This document shows positions 15,831-24,504 of a stretch of 64,000 bases of DNA, piece by piece. A program made the translations under genes and the position numbers. Origin of the DNA: a virus. The notes beneath the pieces are model-generated. The model saw nothing but the letters and a program-made list of their open reading frames with translations, had not been told where the DNA came from and ran no database searches. The first letter of the stretch is position 1; each line of letters begins with the position of its first letter. The DNA is taken from the IMG/VR virus record IMGVR_UViG_3300022751_000016, positions 62,001 through 126,000 of that record. One strand, written 5' to 3'.

Positions 15831-16231
15831 AACTAACTCCTTACCAAGCACACCACCAAAAAAATCCTGAAAAAGAAACAAGAGTAGAATATTTTACTTT
15901 AAAAAAAGTAAGTAAGGAAACTGGAATTTCAATTTCGATTTTAAATAAGAGAGGTTGGAAATTAGGGTTGAAAGGGAAATGCTTGGGAAAAGGGAGTACT
16001 ATGTATTATACAAAAACTCAAATAAATAAGATGCTGGCTTACGTCAAAACTCCTAAATCCATAGATTCCTGCAAAATAACTATAATAGAATTATATCAGA
16101 AAAATCAAATAGGAAGGGATATTGCTAAGTACATGAAAATAAGTGTAAAAACTACCTATGATTGTATTAGAGAGTATAATGAAACAGGCTGTGTGACAGT
16201 AGAAAGTAAAATAAATAAATTATATGAATGA
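15827..16231 (+). CDS. Putative DNA-binding protein with helix-turn-helix regions
   Basis: A 134-residue basic protein with two likely helix-turn-helix segments. The first is LKKVSKETGISISILNKRGW (about residues 22-41). The second is IGRDIAKYMKISVKTTYDCI (about residues 101-120), preceded by a helix. Two such units in one short protein suggest a transcription regulator. Target unknown; its own operon is possible. Confidence 0.65.
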   Translation: MKLTPYQAHHQKNPEKETRVEYFTLKKVSKETGISISILNKRGWKLGLKGKCLGKGSTMYYTKTQINKMLAYVKTPKSIDSCKITIIELYQKNQIGRDIAKYMKISVKTTYDCIREYNETGCVTVESKINKLYE

Positions 16232-16577
16232 CACAATGGCTCTGCTAGACACAGTAATTACACTTCAAATGTCGGCAGAGAATTTAGATAGGCTACAACG
16301 AACACCATTCAACAAACAAAAAATAAAAACATTAATAAAACAACTGTTAAAAGAAGTTGACCCAATAGTACAAAAGAATTACAATAAGATTTTCGGTATA
16401 GATGCGGAAACAACACTTTCAATTATTTCAGAATATGAGAGACATGTTAAATACTTGGCTCCTCTGGATATCCCTGATAAGATAGCAAATTGTCAATTCA
16501 CAGAAGCGTGGAATAAGGATAGAAAGACAATTGAAAGTACCATGCATAGGATTATTAATAAGCCCTCACAAAAATAG
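16224..16577 (+). CDS. Hypothetical all-alpha protein
   Basis: A 117-residue protein made almost entirely of predicted helices (DTVITLQMSAENLDRLQ, KIKTLIKQLLKEV, AETTLSIISEYERHVKYL). It overlaps the upstream putative regulator by eight bases, so the two may act together. It is the last gene before a promoter at 16613. Confidence 0.72.
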   Translation: MNDTMALLDTVITLQMSAENLDRLQRTPFNKQKIKTLIKQLLKEVDPIVQKNYNKIFGIDAETTLSIISEYERHVKYLAPLDIPDKIANCQFTEAWNKDRKTIESTMHRIINKPSQK

Positions 16578-16612
16578 TTGAATATTTCCTTTTTTATTAC
16601 GTTTATTTGGTC

Positions 16613-16620
16613 TATCTTTG
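16613..16620 (+). promoter_or_regulatory. Bacteroidota-type promoter
   Basis: TATCTTTG at 16613-16620 matches the -7 consensus. The next ATG is at 16655. No clear TTTG is visible at the -33 position, so strength is uncertain. Confidence 0.5.
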
Positions 16621-16654
16621 TCGGACAATAGAGCGAGAGCGTAAAATTAGAATT

Positions 16655-16828
16655 ATGATAACACACAAATACTTCATAGCTTGCATAAAAATAGCAGGTG
16701 TAGATTATTACAAATTAATGAGAGAAACTTTTTTCTGTGGATTTTATTTGTGGCAAAAAGAATTTAAAGAAGAGTACTCAACAGTAGAAGAGATAAGAAC
16801 AGAAATAGAGAGATTGGAGAATGATTAA
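16655..16828 (+). CDS. Hypothetical small protein
   Basis: The ATG at 16655 gives 57 residues. A longer frame from a TTG at 16607 would run through the promoter and is rejected. The protein has a hydrophobic, aromatic first half (FFCGFYLWQ) and an acidic C-terminal helix. Function unknown. Confidence 0.7.
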   Translation: MITHKYFIACIKIAGVDYYKLMRETFFCGFYLWQKEFKEEYSTVEEIRTEIERLEND

Positions 16829-16840
16829 AAAGCGTAACAC

Positions 16841-17101
16841 ATGAAAAACATAACAACATTTTTACTCGGAGGACTAGTATTTATATCCTTCGCAGCGGCA
16901 ACAACAAATATAATGACTGTTAAGCCTGCAACTCCTAAACAAACATTAGTTAAAGATTTCTGGGGTGCATACGGAATTGAAAAAGAAATGCAAAAGTATA
17001 TCACTTTACAAGTAAAAGGCGGATTTATAGTGAAAGGGTTTACTCTAGACTCAGAAGAGAATGGTTATCAAAGAGGATTAGTAGTAATGGAAAAATATTA
17101 A
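16841..17101 (+). CDS. Exported or membrane-anchored small protein
   Basis: An 86-residue protein. The N-terminus has a basic start, a hydrophobic core (about residues 6-20, TFLLGGLVFISFAAA) and an Ala-rich end like a signal peptide. The mature part (about 60 residues) is a small alpha/beta domain. Likely periplasmic or inner-membrane bound. No family recognised. Confidence 0.72.
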   Translation: MKNITTFLLGGLVFISFAAATTNIMTVKPATPKQTLVKDFWGAYGIEKEMQKYITLQVKGGFIVKGFTLDSEENGYQRGLVVMEKY

Positions 17102-17103
17102 AA

Positions 17104-17301
17104 GTGGAAAATAAAAACTTAAACAAGAGACCCTTTAATTCAGAATCCGAAGCTCGTGCAGAACTAGAACGTATACTAACAACTCAGCACAAGCCATGGT
17201 CAAAAAATGATGTAAAACCTTGTCGATATTATCACGATAAAGAATTAGATAAATGGTTTTTAACAAGCAATATAACAATAGTAGAATACCCTAAAAAATA
17301 A
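17104..17301 (+). CDS. Small conserved phage protein
   Basis: A 65-residue protein starting with GTG two bases after the upstream stop; no ATG serves this frame earlier. The pattern RPFNSESEARAELERIL ... KPCRYYHDKELDKWFLTS resembles a small phage protein family of unknown role. The start codon choice is the main doubt. Confidence 0.68.
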   Translation: MENKNLNKRPFNSESEARAELERILTTQHKPWSKNDVKPCRYYHDKELDKWFLTSNITIVEYPKK

Positions 17302-17321
17302 ACAATTAAATATAAAACAAC

Positions 17322-17597
17322 ATGAACAGAAAAGAGTTATTATCAGCGAATTTAAGTGAAGAGAAAAATGTAACAACAGTAGTTACTAACACATTAGCAA
17401 AAGATGCTAAATTTATTAAGAAAGCTAAAAGAGATTTAGAAGACCAAATCGAAGATGCAGAAGAAAAACTAGAGGAAAGACTATCTTCTAACACGCCTTT
17501 AGATAAATCTGTAGTAGAAGTACTTTATGATAGTTTAATAGGATTAAAAGCTACTTTAGCTTTATATGAAAAATTTGAGAAAGAAGTATTAGCCTAA
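17322..17597 (+). CDS. Acidic coiled-coil protein
   Basis: A 91-residue protein. Two long charged helices (about residues 27-54 and 60-91) dominate, with a Lys/Glu pattern typical of a coiled coil (KRDLEDQIEDAEEKLEER). The N-terminus has SANLSEEKNVTTVV. No enzymatic motif. A structural or scaffolding role is possible. Confidence 0.72.
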   Translation: MNRKELLSANLSEEKNVTTVVTNTLAKDAKFIKKAKRDLEDQIEDAEEKLEERLSSNTPLDKSVVEVLYDSLIGLKATLALYEKFEKEVLA

Positions 17598-17601
17598 CAC
17601 T

Positions 17602-18378
17602 ATGAGTAGAAGAAAAACTCCATTATTAAGTATACCTTCCTTGGCAGAAATGCAACAGGGAGGAGTATATAAATTTACAAACTCTATTAATGATTTTACC
17701 TATATTGGGAGTTGTAAAAAGTTCTCAGATAGATTAGCGGGGCATATTTGCGATTCTAAACGAGGCAAAGCAAATAGATATTTAATAGAGTTTGTAAATG
17801 ATTTTGGATGGGAAACTATTTCTTTTGAAATATTGGAAGTAGTTGAAGATTTCTCTTTATTAAAAACGCGGGAGAATCATTGGATAGGACTTTTTGATTT
17901 TAATTTATTATGGAATTGTGCACCAAAAGCAGACACTTTAGTAGGGACTAAGATGCCTTTGACACATAAAATTAAGAGTTCTGAAAGAATGAAAGGTAAT
18001 ACACTTAGCGTAGGTTATGTTCACTCTAAGGAGAAGGGTATAAAATGCGCAAAGTATTGGGAAGAGCACCCAAAAGAGAAGGAAGAAATGATTTCTAAAA
18101 ATAAAGAATCGCAGTCTAAGGTAGATAGGAGTTCTTGGGAAAAAGGAAAGATTATAGAAGTTTATTATGAAAAAGTCTTGATTGATACAGTAGAGGGATT
18201 AAAAAATGTAGAGACAAAATACAATTTAGGACATACCTATGCGAGTAAAATGTTACAAGGTAAGAAACCACCATTGAGGGGTTACTTTTTAAAAACAATA
18301 GGTTCTTATTTTATATCTGATAAAGTCTATATCAGAAGATATTTAAATGGAAAAGAAATAATAGAAAATAAATTATGA
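17602..18378 (+). CDS. GIY-YIG homing endonuclease
   Basis: A 258-residue protein. GGVYKFTNSINDFTYIGSC (about residues 20-38) is the GIY-YIG catalytic start, with downstream helices, RENHWIGLFD (catalytic Glu region) and ending near residue 110. The C-terminal half, with KCAKYWEEHPKEKEEM and LKNVETKYNLGHTYASKMLQGK, looks like a modular DNA-binding region (NUMOD or IENR type). It is probably a selfish free-standing endonuclease that spreads among related phages. It overlaps the next gene by four bases. Confidence 0.85.
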   Translation: MSRRKTPLLSIPSLAEMQQGGVYKFTNSINDFTYIGSCKKFSDRLAGHICDSKRGKANRYLIEFVNDFGWETISFEILEVVEDFSLLKTRENHWIGLFDFNLLWNCAPKADTLVGTKMPLTHKIKSSERMKGNTLSVGYVHSKEKGIKCAKYWEEHPKEKEEMISKNKESQSKVDRSSWEKGKIIEVYYEKVLIDTVEGLKNVETKYNLGHTYASKMLQGKKPPLRGYFLKTIGSYFISDKVYIRRYLNGKEIIENKL

Positions 18379-19724
18379 AATCAATACATTTTGTTACACC
18401 AACTTTACTTTCTCATTTGGATTTATTTTCTATGGGAGGTTCTGAAAAAGCTGAAGATACTAGTAAAATAGGAAGATACAATTCAGGACTATGTTATTCT
18501 ATGGCATTATCTTTAAGGAATAATATAGACATGTCTGTACGAGTGTTTGATACAGAATATGAGTCGGAAGGTCACGATAGAGCAAGGGAAACTTTATACA
18601 CTATTGACACCTACACTGAAATTTGTGAACAAACAGATAAAGAAAAAGAATTAATACAACTTAGTAAATCAGTTTCAAAACAATCTTTTTTCTCAGTTCA
18701 CTGTGATGATTACGGTGGTGGAGATTTCCCAGAAGAGATTATTCCAACAGGATTCTCAGTTAAAATGGGAATAGGATGGGATTTGTGGATGGTCTTGAGA
18801 GAAATCTTCTCTAATATGATTGATGAGAATGGAAATTACTATGAAGACACTTGTCCTGAAATTAAGTACGGAACAGTTTTTACATTAAGATTTGAAGATA
18901 GTTCAGAATTTGCAGAAATATGGAACAATCGTCATTTGTATATTAATGAAAAGCCACCTTTATACATCATTTCCGATACAGTTGAAGTATTAGAAAATGA
19001 AGAGGGATTTTTAAGAATTTACAAGCAAAACATATTAGTTTATAAAGATGAGAAAGTTCCAAGTAAGTTTGCGTATAATCTTAAATTCGGCGAAATAGAC
19101 GAAAAAAGAATTTTATCTAATATTTGGAGTGTTTCCAGTGATATTGTATATGCCATAAAAAATACAAAAAATGAAAATTACTTAAGAGAGATTATAACTG
19201 TTGATTTTGAAGATAAATTTCTTTCAGATAAAAGTGTCTATGGAACAGCTTCTGATTTAGCTCATAGCATAGCTTGTGAAATCTATAATAAATTCGGAGA
19301 AGTTAAAACATATCCTTGGTTGCTGAATTCTATTAAGGAAAGAAGTGATTGTGGAATTGGTGAGAAAAGAATCCAAAGCATAGGAGATAGTGTTTATAGT
19401 TATTCAAATACAGTAACTGTAACTTCTATTCCAGAGCCTTTTGCCGAACCATCTATTGAAGTTGAGGGAGAAGTATTTATAGACCCTTTTTCCGCGGAAA
19501 TAAAAAAACATTATAACTTTGAATTAGATGTAGAAGTTAGAAAAGCTAAATTACGTGGGAATAAGGTTATAGCAGATAAGTTTGAAAAGTGTCTGATTGT
19601 AGACGAAAGTTTTGATGTAGAAAAATACTTTGGAGAGTTCATAATTCAATATTTAGATTTAACTGTTGAAGGAAATGTAATTAAGAATTTAGGAGAGTAT
19701 ATTTGTAATTTATTGAAGAAATGA
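18375..19724 (+). CDS. Putative circularly permuted GHKL-like ATPase
   Basis: A 449-residue protein. IGRYNSGLCYSMALSL (about residues 32-47) resembles a Gly-rich ATP-lid motif, and WDLWMVLREIFSNMIDENG (about residues 137-155) resembles the GHKL N-box (Glu, Asn, Asp). In gyrase, Hsp90 or MutL the N-box comes first; here the order is reversed. A beta-rich and acidic C-terminal region follows (about residues 160-449). I recall similar phage proteins annotated only as ATP-binding. Function unknown. Confidence 0.55.
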   Translation: MKSIHFVTPTLLSHLDLFSMGGSEKAEDTSKIGRYNSGLCYSMALSLRNNIDMSVRVFDTEYESEGHDRARETLYTIDTYTEICEQTDKEKELIQLSKSVSKQSFFSVHCDDYGGGDFPEEIIPTGFSVKMGIGWDLWMVLREIFSNMIDENGNYYEDTCPEIKYGTVFTLRFEDSSEFAEIWNNRHLYINEKPPLYIISDTVEVLENEEGFLRIYKQNILVYKDEKVPSKFAYNLKFGEIDEKRILSNIWSVSSDIVYAIKNTKNENYLREIITVDFEDKFLSDKSVYGTASDLAHSIACEIYNKFGEVKTYPWLLNSIKERSDCGIGEKRIQSIGDSVYSYSNTVTVTSIPEPFAEPSIEVEGEVFIDPFSAEIKKHYNFELDVEVRKAKLRGNKVIADKFEKCLIVDESFDVEKYFGEFIIQYLDLTVEGNVIKNLGEYICNLLKK

Positions 19725-19951
19725 AAAAAGAACTGTTTATAGAATGCGAATGTCACGGAGAGATTATTAAGCTAGATAAGTTTGATGACGAAGAAGAAAT
19801 CTATTTAACTATATACAAATATTATTTTCCTAAATCTTCTTTTTGGCGCAGAATAAAAGCCGCGATAAGAGTATTAAAAGGAGAAGGAGTAAGAACAGCA
19901 GATATAGTATTAAGTAAAGAGAGTTTTAATAAAATTAAGAAGTTTAAATGA
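19721..19951 (+). CDS. Hypothetical small protein
   Basis: A 76-residue protein overlapping the ATPase-like gene by four bases. The first half is acidic with Cys-Glu-Cys-His-Gly near the start; the second half is strongly basic (FWRRIKAAIRVLKGEG). The overlap suggests linked translation. Confidence 0.72.
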   Translation: MKKELFIECECHGEIIKLDKFDDEEEIYLTIYKYYFPKSSFWRRIKAAIRVLKGEGVRTADIVLSKESFNKIKKFK

Positions 19952-19955
19952 GCTT

Positions 19956-20240
19956 ATGAAACAGAAGATAACAAAACTTTTAGGTACTATACACTGCGAT
20001 GAGTTAGATAAACTAACATTGGAAGAGGTAGTAGAAGTACTCACTAGAGTAATGCAACCTAATAGTAAATTAGATTATGACTATGATGGAACTTTCTATG
20101 TACAACTTAGTAGAGAAGAGACAGACGATGAATATAATCATAGAATTAATGCCGAAAATGTCGCGAAAGAAAGATTAAAACAGAAAGAATTAGAAACATT
20201 AAGACAGTTAAAAGAGAAGTATGAAGGAACAAATAAATAA
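19956..20240 (+). CDS. Hypothetical small protein
   Basis: A 94-residue protein. TLEEVVEVLTRVM and a C-terminal run of charged helix (about residues 55-94) dominate, with DYDYDGTFYVQLSREETDDEY in the middle (shown in part: YDGTFYVQLSREETD). It overlaps the MazG-like gene by 20 bases. Confidence 0.72.
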   Translation: MKQKITKLLGTIHCDELDKLTLEEVVEVLTRVMQPNSKLDYDYDGTFYVQLSREETDDEYNHRINAENVAKERLKQKELETLRQLKEKYEGTNK

Positions 20241-20604
20241 TCTAGTAAAAGATGTCCACACTAAAAATGTAGAAGCTGGATGGTGGAATGACCCTGAAAC
20301 AGGGGAAAGCCTACTAAACCATAAATTCACTCCTTATGTAATAGGAACTAAGTTAATGTTAACCGTAACAGAACTTGCAGAAGCAACAGAGGGTTATAGA
20401 AAAGATTTAATGGATGATAAACTTCCTCACAGAAAAATGATTGATGTAGAATTAGCAGATGCTGTTATTAGAATATTAGATTTAGCTGGAGCTGTCGGTT
20501 GTAATGACTTGGGCGATATTATTGAGGAAAAGAGGGAAATGAATAGAACAAGACCTGACCATCAAGTAGTTAACAGATTGAAAGTTGGCGGAAAAAAGTT
20601 CTAA
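20221..20604 (+). CDS. MazG-like nucleotide pyrophosphohydrolase
   Basis: A 127-residue protein. The helical core has the paired acidic motifs of the MazG/all-alpha NTP pyrophosphatase fold: TELAEATEGYRK (Glu-x-x-Glu) and DVELADAVIRILDLAG (Glu and Asp). This type hydrolyses (d)NTPs or alarmones. It is common in phages, where it may adjust the nucleotide pool or blunt the host stringent response. Substrate cannot be told from sequence. Confidence 0.8.
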   Translation: MKEQINNLVKDVHTKNVEAGWWNDPETGESLLNHKFTPYVIGTKLMLTVTELAEATEGYRKDLMDDKLPHRKMIDVELADAVIRILDLAGAVGCNDLGDIIEEKREMNRTRPDHQVVNRLKVGGKKF

Positions 20605-20606
20605 AA

Positions 20607-20717
20607 ATGAAACTAAAACTCATTGGTTTAATAGGGGTAGTTCCTTATTTATTTTTAGGATTAATTTGTTGGGGAGTTTTTAGAATAATTAACTATTTAA
20701 TTAGAATATTTTGGTAA
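20607..20717 (+). CDS. Tiny membrane protein
   Basis: A 36-residue ORF two bases after the MazG-like gene. It is almost wholly hydrophobic with a basic start (MKLKLIGLIGVVPYLFLG) and an aromatic end, so a single membrane-spanning helix is likely. Spacing supports translation. No function known. Confidence 0.6.
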   Translation: MKLKLIGLIGVVPYLFLGLICWGVFRIINYLIRIFW

Positions 20718-20734
20718 TAGATAGAGTATGGGCA

Positions 20735-21220
20735 ATGCCAAGTAAGAATACATTTGATATAAAACCTATCAAAGAGTTAATAGAGAGGTATAATGCAGAC
20801 ATAAATAAACTAAGTGTAGACCCCTTTGCCAATAAAAATAGAATAGCAAACGTTACAAATGATTTAGACCCTCAATATGATACCACTTACAATATAGATG
20901 CTATAGATTTCTTAAAATTGTTTAAAGATAGTTCGGTCGATTTAATTCTTTTCGACCCGCCATATTCTCCAAGACAAGTTTCAGAGTCTTACAAGAAATT
21001 AGGAATGTCTGTTAATATGCAAACTACACAATCTAGTTTTTGGGGAAATCTTAAAAAAGAAGTTGGTAGAGTAACTAAGAAAGATGGAGTTGTCATATCA
21101 TTTGGTTGGAATTCAGGCGGAATGGGTAAATCAAACGGTTTTGAAATTATTGAAATATTATTAGTACCTCACGGCGGAAACCACAATGATACTATAGTAA
21201 CAGTAGAAAGAAAATTATAA
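20735..21220 (+). CDS. DNA adenine methyltransferase-like protein
   Basis: The ATG at 20735 gives 161 residues; a TTG at 20711 in frame overlaps the previous small gene and is less likely. The catalytic motif is FDPPYSPRQ (motif IV, DPPY). VISFGWNSGG follows, with a beta strand near the end. The protein is short for a methylase and its FxGxG SAM motif is unclear. It probably modifies phage DNA at adenine N6. Confidence 0.75.
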   Translation: MPSKNTFDIKPIKELIERYNADINKLSVDPFANKNRIANVTNDLDPQYDTTYNIDAIDFLKLFKDSSVDLILFDPPYSPRQVSESYKKLGMSVNMQTTQSSFWGNLKKEVGRVTKKDGVVISFGWNSGGMGKSNGFEIIEILLVPHGGNHNDTIVTVERKL

Positions 21221-21222
21221 TT

Positions 21223-21477
21223 ATGGTAAAAGGAAAAATCACTTTCGACATGTCAGACCCAGATGACAGAAAAGCTTATTTAAGATGTTTTAAATCATTA
21301 GATATGGCTTTAGTACTTTGGAAATTTTCGCGGCAAACAAAGAAAGAAATAGAACAAGAGTTTGAAAATAACACTATGGCAAATGAAGATGCTTATAGTG
21401 GTGCTCAACAAGTTTTTAATAAATTTAATGAGTTGTTGGATGAATATGGGATAAATATTGAGGAACTTGTAGATTAA
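21223..21477 (+). CDS. Hypothetical phage protein
   Basis: An 84-residue protein. ITFDMSDPDDRKAYLRC followed by long helices resembles a small phage protein often found near replication genes. The C-terminal helix ends GINIEELVD. Two bases separate it from the methylase gene. Function unknown. Confidence 0.75.
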   Translation: MVKGKITFDMSDPDDRKAYLRCFKSLDMALVLWKFSRQTKKEIEQEFENNTMANEDAYSGAQQVFNKFNELLDEYGINIEELVD

Positions 21478-21482
21478 AAAGC

Positions 21483-21632
21483 ATGAAAAAAATTTCTAGA
21501 GTGGAAGTAATTGACCACAGTAAAGATGGTGAAGGAAGGGCTTATATTAAACGAGGTAATTTTGAAGTGGAGATACAAGTTCAAGATGATGGTAAAACTT
21601 TGAAAATTTTTTTGTCAGATGGAGAACATTAA
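21483..21632 (+). CDS. Short hypothetical protein
   Basis: A 49-residue beta-rich protein (VEIQVQDDGKTLKIFL). It starts five bases after the upstream stop and overlaps the next gene by 14 bases. No recognised family. Spacing and strand support a real gene. Confidence 0.62.
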   Translation: MKKISRVEVIDHSKDGEGRAYIKRGNFEVEIQVQDDGKTLKIFLSDGEH

Positions 21633-22206
21633 CTTTGAGCTATATAAAAAGTATCAGTTAGAAGCATCTGATTTATTCTATCTTTTCGCCGCAAAACAAG
21701 TTAAAAAAGAGGTATTGGAGCATATACCACAAGATGTTTTAAAGCGTTTAGAGATATCATATCTAATAAAAAGTATAAAGGGTTCAGCAAAAGAAAATCC
21801 TCTCCATAAACTAAGAATAACAGATAAAGGAAAAAAACTACTAGTTGAGCCAATTGGAGGTGAAGATGAAGACAAGCTTTTTATGTGGTTAGCTAATTAC
21901 TACACGGAAAGAGGTAAGGAGATAGGAAATCCCAATAGAGTGAAGAAGCTTTTATTATGGTTCAAACAAGAAACAGGTATAGAGAAGAATGCGTTAGTAA
22001 AACTTTTTATGCATTTTTTAAATGATGATTATGTTAATGAAGAGTCTCGAGTATTGGAGTTTACACTGTTTTATCCTAAGAAATTTACAACAGACAAAGG
22101 AAAATCTATAGCTTATGAAGCAAAACCTGATATTTTTGACTCTTGGCTCTACAAACACTACCTTAAATATAAAGAGGAATTAGACCCCATATTAGAAATA
22201 GAATAA
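21619..22206 (+). CDS. Possible replisome organiser or helicase-loader-like protein
   Basis: A 195-residue protein directly before the DnaB-like helicase. An N-terminal winged-helix-like part ends in LRITDKGKKLLVE (about residues 55-75). A second helical domain (about residues 85-195) has FMWLANYYTERGKEIGNP and LLWFKQETGI. Phages often place a replisome organiser or helicase loader here. This call rests on position and fold impression only. Confidence 0.55.
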   Translation: MENINFELYKKYQLEASDLFYLFAAKQVKKEVLEHIPQDVLKRLEISYLIKSIKGSAKENPLHKLRITDKGKKLLVEPIGGEDEDKLFMWLANYYTERGKEIGNPNRVKKLLLWFKQETGIEKNALVKLFMHFLNDDYVNEESRVLEFTLFYPKKFTTDKGKSIAYEAKPDIFDSWLYKHYLKYKEELDPILEIE

Positions 22207-22221
22207 CATATAAAACTTACA

Positions 22222-23343
22222 ATGCAAATACAGAAATTTAAAGACCTAACAGAACAAGCTTTTACAGAAATAAAAAAGTACCAGACAGGACAAAAAGGTA
22301 TAGTAAAAACAGGACTTCCGTATTTCGACGATTTGTTTCCAGTTGTAAATGGTTCAGTTATTGTGTATTCTGCGGGTTCTGGAATAGGTAAGAGTTTTCA
22401 GTTAGCTAAAATGACGGATAACATTTTAAATAAGGAGTTGAATCCTACGTGTGATGATTTTGTGGTTTTACATATTTCATTAGAAATGCGAGTCATGTCT
22501 CTGATTTTAAGAGGATTATCCAAAAATATTAAAGCTAAAACAAAAAAACAGATTCTTTTAGAAGAGTTTACAGAAGAAGAAAAAGAGCTTGCTAATAAAT
22601 ATTTCATTTCCCTGCAAGATGATAGAGTGAGTATTTCGCAAGTACCTACTACACCTAAAAAATTTTATGAAGGGTGTAAACAATATTTAGAAGATAACAA
22701 ACACCGAGCATCAGCTATCATAACTGTTGACCATTTAGCTCTCGTACAAGGGGATAATGGAGAACCAAAAAATAGTGTTATTGAACACTTTATTGAAAAG
22801 ATTGTAGACTTAAAAATGCAATATGAGAATGCTATATTTATACTCTTATCTCAAACTAATTCAGAAATGGCTAAAAGGGCGGCAGATAAGAATATAATGT
22901 CACAACCTACTGCCAGTGATATCTATTATTCACAGTTTACTTTTCAGGTTGCAGATTATGTAGCTATTATGATTAGTCCAATGAAACTCGGAATAAAGGA
23001 GTATTCAAAGATTGACCCTGAACGTTATCCTAATTTAAGTAAATACTTTTTAGAGGAAGATAAGAATGGTCGTGTTTCATTAGAGACGTATTCTGTTAAT
23101 TATGTACACTTACTAAAATGTCGCGAGGCGGAAGGTTTATATTTAGATATCTATGCAGAGGAGATGTATATACCAAACGCAGAAAAAGAACGAGAAGCAA
23201 GAAAAAAAGAAAACAAACCTAAATTCTCCACCTCAATACCAGTTTTTAACACCACTATAGAAATAGAAAAAATGCCTCCTGTAACTTTGAAAAGTTTAAA
23301 CGATGCTTTTGACATACCGAAAACTAAAGATGAGCCATTCTAA
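22222..23343 (+). CDS. Replicative DNA helicase, DnaB-like (RecA fold)
   Basis: A 373-residue protein. Walker A is YSAGSGIGKSF (about residues 48-58). FVVLHISLEM follows, Walker B is AIITVDHLALV (about residues 164-174) and a Q-containing strand is ILLSQTNSEM. The DnaB N-terminal domain is absent, so the protein is the motor part with a short C-terminal extension. It unwinds DNA at the fork with the family A polymerase and primase encoded further on. Confidence 0.88.
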   Translation: MQIQKFKDLTEQAFTEIKKYQTGQKGIVKTGLPYFDDLFPVVNGSVIVYSAGSGIGKSFQLAKMTDNILNKELNPTCDDFVVLHISLEMRVMSLILRGLSKNIKAKTKKQILLEEFTEEEKELANKYFISLQDDRVSISQVPTTPKKFYEGCKQYLEDNKHRASAIITVDHLALVQGDNGEPKNSVIEHFIEKIVDLKMQYENAIFILLSQTNSEMAKRAADKNIMSQPTASDIYYSQFTFQVADYVAIMISPMKLGIKEYSKIDPERYPNLSKYFLEEDKNGRVSLETYSVNYVHLLKCREAEGLYLDIYAEEMYIPNAEKEREARKKENKPKFSTSIPVFNTTIEIEKMPPVTLKSLNDAFDIPKTKDEPF

Positions 23344-23429
23344 ACCTACTAATATGTTCCCATTTGTTAATTCAGGTGGGAATTTTTTCTGCGAAAATAA
23401 GTGCAACGAGAAAATATTTGCAGAAAAGT

Positions 23430-23460
23430 TTTGTATAGTGGAAAATTAATGTTACATTTG
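23430..23460 (+). promoter_or_regulatory. Bacteroidota-type promoter
   Basis: The -7 element TACATTTG lies at 23453-23460 with TTTG at 23430-23433, exactly 19 bases upstream. The next start codon is at 23487. A second similar element, AATATTTG, lies at 23413-23420. Confidence 0.75.
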
Positions 23461-23486
23461 CCTTATAAATAATTAAAACATAGTGC

Positions 23487-24314
23487 ATGAAAAATATACA
23501 TTTATTAAAAACTGATAAACCAAGTAGGTTATTTATAATAGATAAAAGTAAAATGTTTAAATCAGAAGCTCCTTATTTATCTTTTTCGACTGTAGGTGGT
23601 AGAGTACATAAGGTAGAAGGTTCAGAACTGTATCAACCTCAAAATATGTATATCACGTCTGATGAGGATATTAAAGAGCCTTGTTGGTGCGTAAATACAA
23701 TAAAAAATACATGGACTAAAGACATAATATACTATCAAGGAGCAATGCCAGCTTATCATTTTGTGGGATTTAAGAAGATAGTATTAACAACAGATGAAGA
23801 TTTAATTAAGGATGGAATTCAGAAAATTGAAGATGAATTTTTAGAATGGTTTGTTAAAAATAGCGATTGTGAATTTGTAGATGTTGAAAAAATGTTACAA
23901 ACTAGACATGGAATAGATTGGTATGATTTGCCAAATCAAAAAGAAGGTAGAGAAGTTGATGGTATTTACCGTATAACTTACAAATTAAATATTCCTAAGA
24001 AAGACGAATGGATATCACCTATGCAAAAGTTTAAAAAGAAAAACATCATAGATACTTGGCTTGAAAAGAACGGCAACCCAGAAATAGAGAAGCAAGTTGA
24101 ACTACAAGCAGCATCTCTTCTATTTACCAGATTACCAAAAGTATCCACTGTTCGTGACGGATTTGTTGAAGGAGCAACTTGGATGGCTGAGAGGACGTAT
24201 TCGGAAGAGGAAGTTGTTAATTTGTTAGTGAAATGTTCAGAATGGCAATTACCACAAGCAGAAGAAGATATAGTGAAAATTAAGGAGTGGTTTGAAAATA
24301 ATAAAAAGAATTAA
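23487..24314 (+). CDS. Hypothetical phage protein
   Basis: A 275-residue protein that begins a new transcription unit. The first third is beta-rich, and there is a conserved-looking basic section (KDEWISPMQKFKKKNI). The last 80 residues, with FVEGATWMAERTYSEEEV, resemble a C-terminal region seen in many phage proteins without known function. Confidence 0.75.
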   Translation: MKNIHLLKTDKPSRLFIIDKSKMFKSEAPYLSFSTVGGRVHKVEGSELYQPQNMYITSDEDIKEPCWCVNTIKNTWTKDIIYYQGAMPAYHFVGFKKIVLTTDEDLIKDGIQKIEDEFLEWFVKNSDCEFVDVEKMLQTRHGIDWYDLPNQKEGREVDGIYRITYKLNIPKKDEWISPMQKFKKKNIIDTWLEKNGNPEIEKQVELQAASLLFTRLPKVSTVRDGFVEGATWMAERTYSEEEVVNLLVKCSEWQLPQAEEDIVKIKEWFENNKKN

Positions 24315-24317
24315 CTT

Positions 24318-24494
24318 ATGAAATATTTTATAGGACTATATTTAGTAATATTAGGAATGCATGGAATGATTCTAGTTATGTTTACAATGGTACTTAATTT
24401 AAGCATAGAAGAATTTATATTAAACTTAAAAGTTTCTTTACTTACTAGTTTATTTTTAACAATTCTATTATTTTTTCCTAGAAGTAAAAATTAA
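24318..24494 (+). CDS. Small two-segment membrane protein
   Basis: A 58-residue ORF with two hydrophobic helices (about residues 3-27 and 34-53) separated by a short polar turn with two Glu. It starts three bases after the previous stop. A holin-like role is possible but unsupported. Confidence 0.65.
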   Translation: MKYFIGLYLVILGMHGMILVMFTMVLNLSIEEFILNLKVSLLTSLFLTILLFFPRSKN

Positions 24495-24504
24495 AAATAT
24501 TATT

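Noticed and set aside
16607-16654. Longer frame with TTG start for the gene at 16655
   Set aside because: It would translate the promoter TATCTTTG at 16613-16620; the ATG at 16655 fits the leader length.
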